The position numbers were made by a program, and so were the translations under genes. DNA of 64,000 nt, taken from contig NZ_CP012117.1 in NCBI RefSeq assembly GCF_001678905.1, positions 806,001-870,000 of the forward strand, written 5' to 3'. The stretch's first letter is position 1; every line of letters begins with the position of its first letter. A model generated the notes under the pieces. That model saw nothing but the letters and a program-made list of their open reading frames with translations, did not search any database and was not told the DNA's origin. Shown here piece by piece: positions 17,303 to 27,006 of this stretch. This DNA comes from Dermabacter vaginalis. Lineage in GTDB: Bacteria > Actinomycetota > Actinomycetes > Actinomycetales > Dermabacteraceae.

Positions 17303-18831
17303 TTGAGCAGCTCCGCCATCCAGGCCTCGATCGCGTCAATTTCGCGGGGGAGTTCGCGCGAAAGGTTCTCAACGCCGTCCTTTGTGACGAGAACGTCGTC
17401 TTCGATCCGCACGCCGATGCCGCGCAGCTCTTCGGGAACGAGCAGGTCGTTTTCCTTGAAGTACAGGCCCGGCTCGATCGTGAAAATCATGCCCTCTTCG
17501 AGAGTGGCGTCAAGATACATTTCTCGGCGTGCCTGCGCGCAGTCGTGGACATCCATGCCGAGGTGGTGGCTCGTGCCGTGCACCATCCAGCGGCGGTGGT
17601 ACTGGCCCTCAGGCTTGAGGGACTCCTCGGCGCTCACGGGCAGAAGGCCCCACTTATCGAGACGATCCGCAATGACCTCCATCGCGGTCGCGTGCAGGTC
17701 GCGGAACTTCATGCCGGGCTTCGCGACGGCAAACACGGCGTCAGCGGCGTCGAGAACGGCCTGGTACACCTTCTTCTGCGCCTCGGTAAATGTGCCCGTC
17801 ACGGGAAGGGTGCGCGTGACATCGGCAGTGTAGAGCGAATCCACCTCGCAGCCAGCGTCGATGAGGATCAGGTCGCCCTCCCTCACCGCGCCGTTATTAC
17901 GCACCCAGTGCAGCGTGCACGCGTTCGGGCCCGAGGCGGCAATCGTGTCGTAGCCAACCCCGTTGCCGTCGGCGCGTGCCGTGCGGTTAAAGACGGTCTC
18001 CACAACGCGTTCGCCGCGCTCGTGGGCGATTGCTTCGGGGAAGTTCCTCACGACCTCGTGGAAGCCCTTGATCGTCGTCGCGACCGCGGTACGCATCTGC
18101 TCAACCTCCCACGCATCCTTCACGACGCGAGATTCGGAAGCGCTCTGCTCAAGGAAGTTATTGACGGCGTGGGCTTTTTCCCCGCCTTCGAGACCGTTTT
18201 GCTCGCGCAACTCTGCCACAAGCGAGTCGATGCGTTCATCGACGCCCTCGATCACAGCGAGATCGAGATTGTCGCCGAGGTCCTTCGCGAGTGCGTCGCG
18301 GAGGTCATCGATGTGGCGGCACGGCACTCCGATCTGCTCCTCGACTTCTTCGAGCGTGGGGCGGCGCCCGACCCACATCTCGCCGTAGCGAGAATCGGCG
18401 AAGAACTCGTGCGTTTCGGGGCCGGAGCGCGGCTTGAAAAAGTAGGTCGCGCGGCTCTTGCCGGGGTTGTCGGTATCGGGCTCCACCACGAATACCGAAT
18501 CGGGCTCCTCATCGGTGCGAAGGCCCGAGTAGTAGGCGAATGCCGTGTGGGGGCGGAACTGGTAGTCGCAATCGTTGCTGCGGACCTTGAGACCGCCAGC
18601 GGGCAGCACCATGCGGGTTGCGGGCATCGTCTCCACGAGGGAGTCCCGCCTCGCGGGTGTGTAATCGGCGACGGCGCGACGGCCCGACGGTGGCAGGGTC
18701 TCATCCCATCCTTGGGTGAGGAAGTCGAGGAAGGCCTGGCTCGTGGGGCGCTGGCTGCGGGTATCGCCCCTCGACTTCAGATCGTCGGTGGTGTCGGTGA
18801 CGCTGGACTTTGAATTCTTGATCTCACTCAC
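17299..18831 (-). CDS. pepP: Xaa-Pro aminopeptidase (M24B)
   Basis: Pita-bread fold metallopeptidase of 510 aa that releases the N-terminal residue before proline. The N-domain contains RPHTAFAYYSGL. The dinuclear-metal ligands are visible in order: LILIDAGCEVDSLYTADVTRT (two Asp), GTSHHLGMDVHD (His), FTIEPGLY (Glu) and GIGVRIEDDVLVT (Glu). Start GTG 18831 is preceded by GAATAT then 6 nt, a weak leaderless-type arrangement. First gene of a four-gene leftward operon. Confidence 0.9.
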   Translation of the reverse strand: MSEIKNSKSSVTDTTDDLKSRGDTRSQRPTSQAFLDFLTQGWDETLPPSGRRAVADYTPARRDSLVETMPATRMVLPAGGLKVRSNDCDYQFRPHTAFAYYSGLRTDEEPDSVFVVEPDTDNPGKSRATYFFKPRSGPETHEFFADSRYGEMWVGRRPTLEEVEEQIGVPCRHIDDLRDALAKDLGDNLDLAVIEGVDERIDSLVAELREQNGLEGGEKAHAVNNFLEQSASESRVVKDAWEVEQMRTAVATTIKGFHEVVRNFPEAIAHERGERVVETVFNRTARADGNGVGYDTIAASGPNACTLHWVRNNGAVREGDLILIDAGCEVDSLYTADVTRTLPVTGTFTEAQKKVYQAVLDAADAVFAVAKPGMKFRDLHATAMEVIADRLDKWGLLPVSAEESLKPEGQYHRRWMVHGTSHHLGMDVHDCAQARREMYLDATLEEGMIFTIEPGLYFKENDLLVPEELRGIGVRIEDDVLVTKDGVENLSRELPREIDAIEAWMAELLK

Positions 18832-18903
18832 CCTTCGATATTCTCACGGGGGAGCCTCAAGAGCCACCCTGGCCACCAACTACGAGGTGTGAGAGGAAGA
18901 ACG

Positions 18904-19755
18904 ATGCACGCAATTGACCTTCATACCCACTCAGCAGTGTCCGATGGGACGGAAACGCCGACTGCCCTCGTTGAGCAGGCACGGGCCGCGGGCCTTGAGG
19001 TCATTGCCCTCACCGACCACGACACGGATCGCGGTATCGATGAAGCACGCGAAGCCGCGGCGAGTGCGGGACTCGGGTTCCTTCCCGGAATGGAGGTCTC
19101 CGCGAAGCATCGCGGGCGCAGCATTCACCTCCTCGCGCTCGGCAATACCCCTGCCCCCGGCTCTCATTTTGCGCTGGCACTCGAGGAGGTGCGCGACTCG
19201 CGTGAAAAGCGCGCCCAGCGCATTGTCGAGCGGCTCAGTGAGGATTTCCCCATTTCATGGGAGGCGGTGCTCGAGATTGCGAGTGGGCGTGGTGTGAGCG
19301 TCGCAAGCGTCGGGCGCCCCCACATTGCCGACGCCCTCACCCGCGCCGGCGTCGTCGCGGACCGCTCAGAGGCCTTCCAACGCATGCTCGCACCCCACTC
19401 GCCCTACTACGTGCCCTACCGGGCCCTCGATGCCGCTGAGGCGATTGCGGGGATCCACGATTGCGGTGCGCTTGCGGTGGGGGCACACCTCATGACCGGC
19501 ACGCGGGGCAAGGGACTCAGTTCCGACGCTTGCCTAGAACTCGTTGAATCCGGTCTTGACGGTCTCGAGGTTTACCACCGCGAGCACGGTGAGGCTGCGC
19601 GCGAGGCGCTCTTGACGATCGCGCGCGAGAAGGACCTCATCGTCACGGGCGGGAGCGATTATCACGGAAGCGGAAAACCCAATCGCCTTGGCGAGAACAC
19701 CACGAGCGAAGAGAGCCTTGAGCGGCTTCTCGAGTCGACCTCTGCAAGGTTGTGA
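18904..19755 (+). CDS. PHP-domain phosphoesterase
   Basis: Metal-dependent phosphoesterase of 283 aa with the complete PHP signature: DLHTHSAVSDGTETP, LTDHDT, GMEVSAKHRGRSIHLLA and the C-terminal GGSDYHG. Relatives include nucleoside 3',5'-bisphosphate phosphatases and 5'-3' RNA/DNA exonuclease RNase AM (TrpH/YciV), so the true substrate is open. ATG 18904 follows GAGAGGAAG. It lies divergent from pepP and 6 bp upstream of the membrane protein gene. Confidence 0.85.
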   Translation: MHAIDLHTHSAVSDGTETPTALVEQARAAGLEVIALTDHDTDRGIDEAREAAASAGLGFLPGMEVSAKHRGRSIHLLALGNTPAPGSHFALALEEVRDSREKRAQRIVERLSEDFPISWEAVLEIASGRGVSVASVGRPHIADALTRAGVVADRSEAFQRMLAPHSPYYVPYRALDAAEAIAGIHDCGALAVGAHLMTGTRGKGLSSDACLELVESGLDGLEVYHREHGEAAREALLTIAREKDLIVTGGSDYHGSGKPNRLGENTTSEESLERLLESTSARL

Positions 19756-19761
19756 TGGGTA

Positions 19762-21111
19762 ATGGTGAGCTCTCGTCGCGCAAGGCACACGGATGACCTC
19801 CGTGAAATGGTCCGGGTGATCATCGGCAAACCGTCGGTATCTATTCCCATGACCGTTGGAACCTTTGCGCTCATTGCCCTCGCTCTTACGGCAACGTCGA
19901 GCGTGTGGATTGGGTGGGGGCCAAGCGTCTTTGTGGCGACCCAAAACATTGCGTGTCTCATTGCGAGCGTGGCGGGGGCACTCGTGTTTGCCTGGCGAAG
20001 CCTTGCCGAACGCGCCGACGAAGAAGCGAGAGAAAAGCAAAATTGGCTTCAGCGCGGGGCTGGGCGCGTATCCCGGCGAATCTCCCCCGCGTTCGTGATC
20101 GCCTCCATACTGTGGGGTGCACTTTTTACCTTTGTTCCGGCACTCGTGGTGTTTGCCTTGAGCCTCGCGTGGTGGGGCGTTGGTGATATGAGTGCCATCA
20201 ATGTGCTCCTGTGGGTGCTGTGGAGCATCGGCACGTGGGCTTTTGTGTCGAGCCTGACGCTTGGCGGAGCCGTGCTCACACTGCGCATCAACAGTGCTTT
20301 CGCGATCTTGGCCGCGGGCGTGCTCGCGTATCTCCTTGCCTGGTGGACGCTCCTGTTTGGCGCCTCGGCCGCGCTTCCGGCGCTCGGCGGCTACGTGGAT
20401 ACGCCCTGGTTCTTCTATGAGCCGACGCTCACGAGCGCTGCGCTGCGAGCGCTTTTGTGGCTCGGCGTGGGCATCATCGTGCCGGCGATCGGCGAGCGGT
20501 CGCTCACGTGGGCGAGCGGGGGCGTGCTCGTGGCGGCACTCGCGCTAGCTGGGGGGATCTCGAACGACGGTCGCGTGCAGCCCGTCAAGTCGGCTTTTGA
20601 GGCGAGTTGCGCGGGGGAGAACCCCAAAGTGTGTACGCCGCGCCCATTCGAGACCTCGCTTTCGAGGCTTCAGGCTCAGCTTGCGCCCGGGGTCGATCTC
20701 TTGCCGAGTGACATGATCCCGAGTGTTGTGGGCACGCACCGGTTCGTCGAATCCGACGTCTCCACGGCGACGCTCCTCGTTGATCCAAGCGACCGCGAGG
20801 CTCTGCCCTCGAACAGGCCGAACCTCGTGCAAACCGCGGGGGCGCTCGGCATGAGCCAATTCATTTCCCCGTGCGGCGGTTTTGCCACGGCGAGCGAAAC
20901 CAACCTCGCGGCTTACCTCGCGTTCTTGAGTCTTGCGACCGGCGGCGAGATCGATCTTGACAAGAACGGTTCGGCACCGGCGTCGGTTGTGCCCCACACC
21001 GAGGCGGTAAGTGCGGCCCTCCCCGAAGCTCGTGAGAAGGCCGCGCTTAACCCGAGTGAGTTCACAGCATGGCTCGCGAGTCACCGTACCGAGATCGCGA
21101 ACTGCGGTTAG
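19762..21111 (+). CDS. Unrecognised polytopic membrane protein
   Basis: Protein of 449 aa that I cannot assign. Residues 25-265 hold about seven hydrophobic segments. The final 180 residues look extracytoplasmic and contain Cys near 284, 292, 374 and the second-to-last residue, which could form disulfides. The CAGENPKVC motif resembles the extracytoplasmic segment of some actinobacterial transporter-like membrane proteins. No transport or enzyme motif is clear. It begins 6 bp after the PHP gene, so co-transcription is likely. It converges with the DEAD helicase. Confidence 0.65.
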   Translation: MVSSRRARHTDDLREMVRVIIGKPSVSIPMTVGTFALIALALTATSSVWIGWGPSVFVATQNIACLIASVAGALVFAWRSLAERADEEAREKQNWLQRGAGRVSRRISPAFVIASILWGALFTFVPALVVFALSLAWWGVGDMSAINVLLWVLWSIGTWAFVSSLTLGGAVLTLRINSAFAILAAGVLAYLLAWWTLLFGASAALPALGGYVDTPWFFYEPTLTSAALRALLWLGVGIIVPAIGERSLTWASGGVLVAALALAGGISNDGRVQPVKSAFEASCAGENPKVCTPRPFETSLSRLQAQLAPGVDLLPSDMIPSVVGTHRFVESDVSTATLLVDPSDREALPSNRPNLVQTAGALGMSQFISPCGGFATASETNLAAYLAFLSLATGGEIDLDKNGSAPASVVPHTEAVSAALPEAREKAALNPSEFTAWLASHRTEIANCG

Positions 21112-21131
21112 TCGCGTAGGGGCAGTGTGCG

Positions 21132-22598
21132 CTAGTCGTTTTTGCGCTCAACGACTTTGCCGTTGACACGGCGGGTGCGAGAGCGGCGGCGACGCTTGCG
21201 AGGCGCCTTTTCGCCCTCGGTCTTCGCGGCGCGCTCGGTGGAGTTCCGCTCTGCGCGACCGCTTCCGCGGCCACCGCGACGGTTCCCACCGCGGTGACGG
21301 TGCTCGCTGCGTCGATTACGTGAATCGGGCCCGCCGAGATCCTCGATCTTTTCTGCCTCGAGCCCCGCGCGCGTGCGCTTGTCCTTCGGGAGCGTGCCCT
21401 TCGCGCCCTCGGGGATGTTGAGGTCGCTGAAAAGGTGCGGCGAGGTCGAGTAGGTCTCGCGCGCCTCGGTTGACTCGAGGCCGAGCTGGCGGGCGATGAG
21501 CGCCCAGCGTGCGAGGTCTTCCCAGTCGACGAACGTGACCGCCGTACCGCGTTTGCCAGCGCGGCCCGTGCGGCCTGTGCGGTGAAGGAACGTCTTGTCG
21601 TCTTCCGGCGCCGTGTAGTTGATGACGTGGGTGACGTCGTCGACGTCGATACCTCGCGCCGCGACGTCGGTCGCGATGAGCACGTCAATCTTGCCCGTGC
21701 GGAACGCGCGCAGTGCTTGCTCGCGCGCGCCTTGGCCGAGGTCGCCGTGCAGGGGAGCGGCGGCGAATCCGCGCGACTCGAGGTCGTGGGCCGTGCGATC
21801 GGCCTCGCGCTTCGTGCGCGTGAAGACGATGGTGAGCCCGCGGCCCTCTGCTTGGAGAATGCGCGCGAGGACCTCGATCTTGTCGAGTTGATGGGCGCGG
21901 TAGACGACCTGCGTGATGTCGGCCTTCGTGCGGGCCGTATCGCCTGGATCATGGGCACGAATATGGGTGGGGTGCGACATGAAACGACGCGCGAGCGCCA
22001 TGATTTGCGCGGGCATCGTGGCCGAGAAGAGCATGGTCTGGCGTTTTGCGGGTGCGGCCTTGAGAATTTTTTCGACGTCCTCGAGGAAGCCGAGGTCGAG
22101 CATCTCATCGGCCTCGTCGAGAACCGCGACCTTCACGTGTGAAAGGTCGAGGTACTTCTGGCGCATGAGGTCAATCAGGCGCCCCGGGGTGCCCACGACG
22201 ATGTCGACGCCCTTATTGAGGGCTTCGATCTGCGGCTCGTACGAGCGGCCGCCGTAGACCGTGAGCACGCGAGCGCCGCCGCGCTTACCCGCGGCCTGAA
22301 TGTCGGTGCTCACCTGAACCGCGAGTTCGCGTGTGGGCACAACGATGAGTGCCTGCGGCTTACCGAATGCCGAGTCGCTCTCGGGGATATCGCGGTCCAC
22401 CGTTTCGAGCGCGGGGATGCCGAAGCCGAGAGTCTTACCCGTGCCGGTCTTGGCCTGGCCGATGATGTCCCGCCCCTTCAAAGCGATCGGGAGGGTCATG
22501 GCCTGGATCGGGAAGGGGGCGGTAATGCCTTTTTCCGCGAGCGAGGAGACGATGTCCTCGCGCACGCCGAAGTCGGCGAAAGTCTGGTTGTCAGTCAC
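21132..22598 (-). CDS. DEAD-box RNA helicase
   Basis: ATP-dependent RNA helicase of 488 aa with all motifs in order: Q motif (FADFGV...PFPIQAMTLP), AKTGTGKT, PTRELAVQ, TPGRL, DEAD (in VLDEADEMLDLGF), SAT, DVAARGIDV and HRTGRTGRAGKRG. The last 100 residues are rich in Arg, Lys and Gly (RNRRSEHRHRGGNRRGGRG), an RNA-binding tail typical of RhlE/DeaD-like actinobacterial helicases. GTG start at 22598. It corresponds in context to M. tuberculosis rhlE (Rv3211). Confidence 0.92.
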   Translation of the reverse strand: MTDNQTFADFGVREDIVSSLAEKGITAPFPIQAMTLPIALKGRDIIGQAKTGTGKTLGFGIPALETVDRDIPESDSAFGKPQALIVVPTRELAVQVSTDIQAAGKRGGARVLTVYGGRSYEPQIEALNKGVDIVVGTPGRLIDLMRQKYLDLSHVKVAVLDEADEMLDLGFLEDVEKILKAAPAKRQTMLFSATMPAQIMALARRFMSHPTHIRAHDPGDTARTKADITQVVYRAHQLDKIEVLARILQAEGRGLTIVFTRTKREADRTAHDLESRGFAAAPLHGDLGQGAREQALRAFRTGKIDVLIATDVAARGIDVDDVTHVINYTAPEDDKTFLHRTGRTGRAGKRGTAVTFVDWEDLARWALIARQLGLESTEARETYSTSPHLFSDLNIPEGAKGTLPKDKRTRAGLEAEKIEDLGGPDSRNRRSEHRHRGGNRRGGRGSGRAERNSTERAAKTEGEKAPRKRRRRSRTRRVNGKVVERKND

Positions 22599-22617
22599 GT
22601 TCCGGTACTACTTTCCG

Positions 22618-22839
22618 TTAGCCCAGGAAACCGACGCGGCGCGGCTCTTCGGTCGAGTATTCGACGTAGTTGATGCGCGCCCCGGGCACGAGAACCGTGC
22701 GACCCTTGGTGTCTTTGACCGTGAGGAGCGAGCTCTCGGCGATGGCCTTTTCCACGAGTGCGGAGAGATCCTCTGCGCTCATGTCGGTTTCGAGCGACAG
22801 TTCCCGCGACGAATGCGTGACGCCAATGCGAATTTCCAT
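22618..22839 (-). CDS. DUF3107 small protein
   Basis: Conserved actinobacterial protein of 73 aa starting MEIRIGVTHSSRELSLET and ending with VEYSTEEPRRVGFLG. It matches DUF3107 (TB9.4-like); function unknown. The start at 22839 has AAAAGGAC upstream and gives the family length; the longer frame upstream has no support. In Actinobacteria it is regularly placed between the TetR gene and the DEAD helicase, as here. Confidence 0.87.
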   Translation of the reverse strand: MEIRIGVTHSSRELSLETDMSAEDLSALVEKAIAESSLLTVKDTKGRTVLVPGARINYVEYSTEEPRRVGFLG

Positions 22840-23037
22840 GGGGTGTCCTTTTCTCATGTGCGCACTGGGGCGCACGGTTTGCGAGCCGCACTCACCGCAC
22901 GAACCTCGGTGAAATCGTGGCGAGGATCGGGGGCGCGGCAAAAGGTCAGCGGCGCTCGGCGGGCTGGCCGCGCAGCGCACACTGATCCCAGTGTATCGAC
23001 CGTGGGCGAAAAAGAGTGCAGCGTTCGCTGAGAGCGG

Positions 23038-23649
23038 TTACTCGGGATTCTTGGTGAGCTCGTCGTTGCGCGGCTCGAATGCGCGGATGCCGCCCGTGAG
23101 CAGCTTCGCGAGTGACGACAGCATCAGTTCGCGGCGCTCATCCGAGGCGCCGTCCGCTTCGCGCGCGATCGCTTGCACCGACGTCACGAATGTGCGCCCC
23201 ACCACGACTGCCTGCTCGGGGGAGAGCTCGCGAGCACGGGCAAGGAGCGAACCGACTGATTCGGCGGCGCGCGAGGTCGCGCGCGTGACCTCCTCCTGTA
23301 CGCGTTCGGTCACGTATTCGCTCCCGAAAAAGAGCTTGAGCATGCTTGAGCGCGTGTCGAACACACCGAAGAACACCTCGATGCCCTCGCGCACGCGCTC
23401 TTTCGTCGAAGCCCCCTCGAAAGCGAAGTCGTCGATACGAGCGCGAAGAACTTCACCGATGTGCTCGATCACGGCGATGTAGAGATCCTCTTTAGAATCG
23501 AAGTGCTGGTAAAGCACGGGCTTTGTGACACCAGCGGCCTCGGCGATGTCGTCCATCGACGTGGGATGGTACCCGCGCTCACCGAAACACGACGTGGCGA
23601 CGTCGAGAAGCTGGGCGCGGCGTTCTGCGCGAGGAAGGCGGCGGCGCAT
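23038..23649 (-). CDS. TetR-family regulator next to adnAB
   Basis: Repressor-type protein of 203 aa. Residues 10-56 form the TetR helix-turn-helix (TSCFGERGYHPTSMDDIAEA, then GVTKPVLYQHFDSKEDLY). The remainder is an all-helical ligand-binding domain of unknown ligand. CAGGAG lies 5 nt before the ATG. It is divergent from adnA with a 141-bp gap, and resembles Rv3208 in the mycobacterial version of this cluster. Confidence 0.88.
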   Translation of the reverse strand: MRRRLPRAERRAQLLDVATSCFGERGYHPTSMDDIAEAAGVTKPVLYQHFDSKEDLYIAVIEHIGEVLRARIDDFAFEGASTKERVREGIEVFFGVFDTRSSMLKLFFGSEYVTERVQEEVTRATSRAAESVGSLLARARELSPEQAVVVGRTFVTSVQAIAREADGASDERRELMLSSLAKLLTGGIRAFEPRNDELTKNPE

Positions 23650-23726
23650 GGTGTCTCCTGGTGGTTCGGGTAGGCGTTGGTGATCAACGCGATGGAGTCT
23701 TATCTGGGTAGTTTAGTTGTCTCACC

Positions 23727-23759
23727 CCCATGATGGGATGAAATACCTCCACCTAGGCT
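23727..23759 (+). promoter_or_regulatory. adnA promoter region with palindrome
   Basis: A palindrome CCCAT-G-ATGGG (23727-23737) lies just upstream of a -10-like TAGGCT (23754-23759). A transcript from there would have a leader of about 25 nt with GGGGAGAAG before ATG 23791. TAAACT on the minus strand near 23711-23716 could be the -10 of the divergent TetR gene. The palindrome could bind the TetR product. Confidence 0.4.
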
Positions 23760-23790
23760 GGTGGAAGCTCGGTCAGGTAAGGGGAGAAGA

Positions 23791-26700
23791 ATGCAGGAAA
23801 AGCCCGCGGGCCTGCGCCTTGCGTCGATGACTGCCCCGTCAAAACTCGCGAATTTTACGAGGGACACTCCGGGCGTGGCGGCAGCGCACGTGCTCGAGTG
23901 CGTGGGGCGAGGGATTCCGACGTTCGCCTACGGTCCACCGAGAAGCGGGAAATCCTCCCTGTGCGCCCACGCTGCATGGGAAGCGATGCGTGAGGGGACT
24001 CAGGCCCGGTCCGTCGTGCTTCTCGCTCCCACGAGGGAGCGCGCCGCGCTTCTTCGCGACGAGCTTTCGCGTCGCGCCATGGCAGCCCATGGCAGGGGCG
24101 CTGAGCAGCGGCGTGAACTTCCCACCATCATGACGCCGCTCGCCTACGCGTTTGCCCTCGTGAGTGAGGAAGCGGCGCGGAACGGGCGCGCACAGCCGAG
24201 CCTTGTGACCGGTGCGGATCAGGACGCGCTTCTCGAAGAGCTCCTCGCGGAGATTCCTACGACGTGGCCAGAGTCGATCGACCCGGCGGCCCTCTCTCTC
24301 GCGGGTTTTCGCGCGGAACTTCGCGACCTCGTGAGCCGTTGCACCGAGCGGGGCATGACACCCGCGCAGCTCGCCGCGCTCGGCGTGGAATTCAGGCGCG
24401 AGGAATGGCAGGCGGCAGCAAGCGTTTTTGAGTCCTATCTCGACTCGCTCGCGCTGGAGAGCACTATGGCGATCGATGCCGGTCTTCGCCTCGATTCCGG
24501 GGTGCTCGTGGATCGCGCGTGCGCGGTGATCGAGGCGGCGGACGAGGTGGCTCTGCTTGCCGTGGATGACGCGCAGGATTTCACCGCGAGTGGCGTGCGA
24601 ATCGTCACGGCGCTCGCCTCGAGTGCCGCCCGCGTGCTCGTGACGTCGAGCCCTGATACGACTGTCGAGGGGTTCCGTGGAGGCATGGCGGATGCGGCCT
24701 CGCGCATGGCGAATTCACCGGCGCTCGCGCACCGCGAATGCGCATCGCTCGTGCTTGACGGGGGGCTCGATCAACACCCCGCGCTCGCCCGGGTCACAGC
24801 TTTACTCGCGTCGCGACTACCGCTCGCGGGGGCCCCGAGCGCGCTGCGGAGTGCAGCGCATGAAGAAAGCACCTCCGAGGCTTTCGCATTCGCGCTCGCC
24901 GCTAATGACGAGGGCGAGGCGCGCGACATCGCTACAGCTATCCGTCTTCTCGGGGCCGTGCACGACGTCTCTCGCGACGATATCGCCGTCGTCTGCCGTT
25001 CCGCCTCGGCTGCACGCGCCCTTGCAGAGCGCCTCACACGCGTGGGAATCGACGCTGAGGCTCCCCTTCGCGCGAATCCGCTGCGAGACGAGCCCGTCAT
25101 CCGCGATCTCTTCACGATCCTCGCGTGGGCTCTCGGGATGCAGCAGCTACGCGCCGAGCGACTCGTGGAGATTTTGCGTGGGCCCTGGGGCGGAATGGAC
25201 GACGGCATGCTGCGTGAGCTGCGTCGCTGGGCCCTCGCACACGACACGCACACCCTCGGGGATGCGGCGATCCTTGCGATCGTGGAGAACACGGACGCGC
25301 CGTTGCCGGATGCGACGAAAGAGAGCGACGGCACGGCACATAGCAGGGAGCGCTATCTCCGTGCGGTCACGGCGCCCCTTCGGCGACTGCGGCGCATGCG
25401 CGAGGCCATCGTGGCCGCTCGAGAGAACGGAATCCTCCCGCTCCTGTGGGCCGCGTGGGAGTCCTCGCACCTCGCTACTCGGTGGCAGAATGACGCGATC
25501 GCCCTGGCCTCAACCGTGCAGGCCCGCTCGCGCGCAAAACTCGCCAACTCGCGTCTCGATTCCCTCGGAGCGCTCTTCACGGCCGCCGACCGCTACGAGG
25601 AACGCCGCGGAGGCGACGACATCGCCGTCTTCATGGCCCATATTGAAGCCCAGGCCGTCCCGGAAGATTCACTCAGCGCCCGCGGAAGGGTGAGCGGCAT
25701 TGTTCGCGTGCTCACGCCTGCAGCCGTCGCGGGAGAGAGCTTCGATACCGTCATCCTTGCGGGCCTCAACGAGGGAGCTTGGCCGAATCTTCGCCTTCGC
25801 TCGGGAATTCTTGGAGCCGCCGATCTGGCGCTCCACCTCGATAACCCCGGCATCGCGCTCAACCGCGCCGAGCTGCGTGCACTTCGGCGAAGTGCAAACC
25901 TCAACGACGAGATCCGCCTCGCAGTTGCGGCACTTTCCCGCGCGCGAAACCGCATTCTTGTGACCGCGGTGGAGAGCGAGGACACGGCGCCCTCCGCTCT
26001 GTTCCGGGTGCTGTGCAACGACGCGCGAAGCACGGGGATGCCGTTCGGCTGGGTGGCGTCGGCCCTAGCGAGCGCGAACCCGGGACCGTTCCCCGAAACC
26101 CGCCAGCTCGTTGCTGCACTCGCACGTGCGCTCGCGGTCGAGCCACGCGAAAGTCCCGGCAGAACCCACCTCGCTTCGCTCCTTGCTGCGCTCGAGCGTG
26201 AAGGTGTCGAAAGTGCGAACCCCGAAACCTGGTACCACCAGGACCTCACGCGTACCGATGCCCCTTTCCCTTCAGGCAGTACGCTCACCCTTTCCCCGTC
26301 GAGCCTTGCGACGGCCTCGCAGTGCCCGCGTGCGTTCCTCCTCGAGAGCGCGGGCGCGCGTAACCCCGGTGGAGTAGCGCAAGAAATTGGCACACTCGTT
26401 CACGCGCTCGCCGAGGCCCATCCAAAGGCAGGCGCGGCAGAACTCGTCGCCGAGTTTGCCAAGAGTGAGCCCGCGGACGACGTGGAGAAGCAGAACTGGC
26501 GTACGCGAGCCGAGCGCGCGCGCCTCATCCGCATGCTCGAAAAACTTGGCGCGTATCAGAGCGCGCACCAAAACGTCGCCGCGGTCGAGAAGCGGTTCTC
26601 GGTAGCGCTCGGCGACGGGGTCGAGATCCGCGGCTCGATCGACCGGATCGAGCGGGAGACGAGCGGCCTTCGCGTGGTGGATTACAAGACGGGGAAAACC

Positions 26701-27006
26701 GCGAAGTCAAAAACGGATGCGGAACGCGACCCGCAGCTTGCCGCCTACCAGTACGCGCTCGCGCACGGCGGAAGTGGGGAAAAGCTCGAGGGAGCGAGCC
26801 TCGTGTACGTTGGCACAGACGCACAATCGAGTGCTGTACGGTACCAGCCGGCGCTCGGCGAAGGCGATGACCCCGAGTGGTTCGAGAAGCTTGTGCGAGA
26901 CATTGACGCACGCTTGCGCACCGCCGGCGTGAGTCTGGTGCGCAACCCTCACTGCACGGTGTGCCCCGTCAAGCGCTCATGTCCGCTCTACCAGGAGGAA
27001 ATGTGA
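23791..27006 (+). CDS. adnA: AdnA subunit of AdnAB helicase-nuclease
   Basis: Large subunit (1071 aa) of the actinobacterial double-strand-break resection motor AdnAB. The N-terminal UvrD-like module has a P-loop GPPRSGKS (48-55) and a changed Walker B VDDAQD in place of DExQD. The C-terminal RecB-family nuclease has GSIDRIERE, VVDYKTGK and QLAAYQYAL. A cysteine from CPRAFLLES plus CTVCPVKRSC near the end make a C...CxxC...C set like the 4Fe-4S staple of AddB-type nucleases. Start 23791 has GGGGAG upstream. The TGA overlaps the adnB GTG (ATGTGA), so the two subunits are translationally coupled. Confidence 0.88.
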   Translation: MQEKPAGLRLASMTAPSKLANFTRDTPGVAAAHVLECVGRGIPTFAYGPPRSGKSSLCAHAAWEAMREGTQARSVVLLAPTRERAALLRDELSRRAMAAHGRGAEQRRELPTIMTPLAYAFALVSEEAARNGRAQPSLVTGADQDALLEELLAEIPTTWPESIDPAALSLAGFRAELRDLVSRCTERGMTPAQLAALGVEFRREEWQAAASVFESYLDSLALESTMAIDAGLRLDSGVLVDRACAVIEAADEVALLAVDDAQDFTASGVRIVTALASSAARVLVTSSPDTTVEGFRGGMADAASRMANSPALAHRECASLVLDGGLDQHPALARVTALLASRLPLAGAPSALRSAAHEESTSEAFAFALAANDEGEARDIATAIRLLGAVHDVSRDDIAVVCRSASAARALAERLTRVGIDAEAPLRANPLRDEPVIRDLFTILAWALGMQQLRAERLVEILRGPWGGMDDGMLRELRRWALAHDTHTLGDAAILAIVENTDAPLPDATKESDGTAHSRERYLRAVTAPLRRLRRMREAIVAARENGILPLLWAAWESSHLATRWQNDAIALASTVQARSRAKLANSRLDSLGALFTAADRYEERRGGDDIAVFMAHIEAQAVPEDSLSARGRVSGIVRVLTPAAVAGESFDTVILAGLNEGAWPNLRLRSGILGAADLALHLDNPGIALNRAELRALRRSANLNDEIRLAVAALSRARNRILVTAVESEDTAPSALFRVLCNDARSTGMPFGWVASALASANPGPFPETRQLVAALARALAVEPRESPGRTHLASLLAALEREGVESANPETWYHQDLTRTDAPFPSGSTLTLSPSSLATASQCPRAFLLESAGARNPGGVAQEIGTLVHALAEAHPKAGAAELVAEFAKSEPADDVEKQNWRTRAERARLIRMLEKLGAYQSAHQNVAAVEKRFSVALGDGVEIRGSIDRIERETSGLRVVDYKTGKTAKSKTDAERDPQLAAYQYALAHGGSGEKLEGASLVYVGTDAQSSAVRYQPALGEGDDPEWFEKLVRDIDARLRTAGVSLVRNPHCTVCPVKRSCPLYQEEM

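Noticed and set aside
16193-17833. 546-codon open frame on the plus strand
   Set aside because: It is opposite the CBS/MgtE-N and pepP genes, which have clear motifs. Long antisense frames are expected at this GC content.
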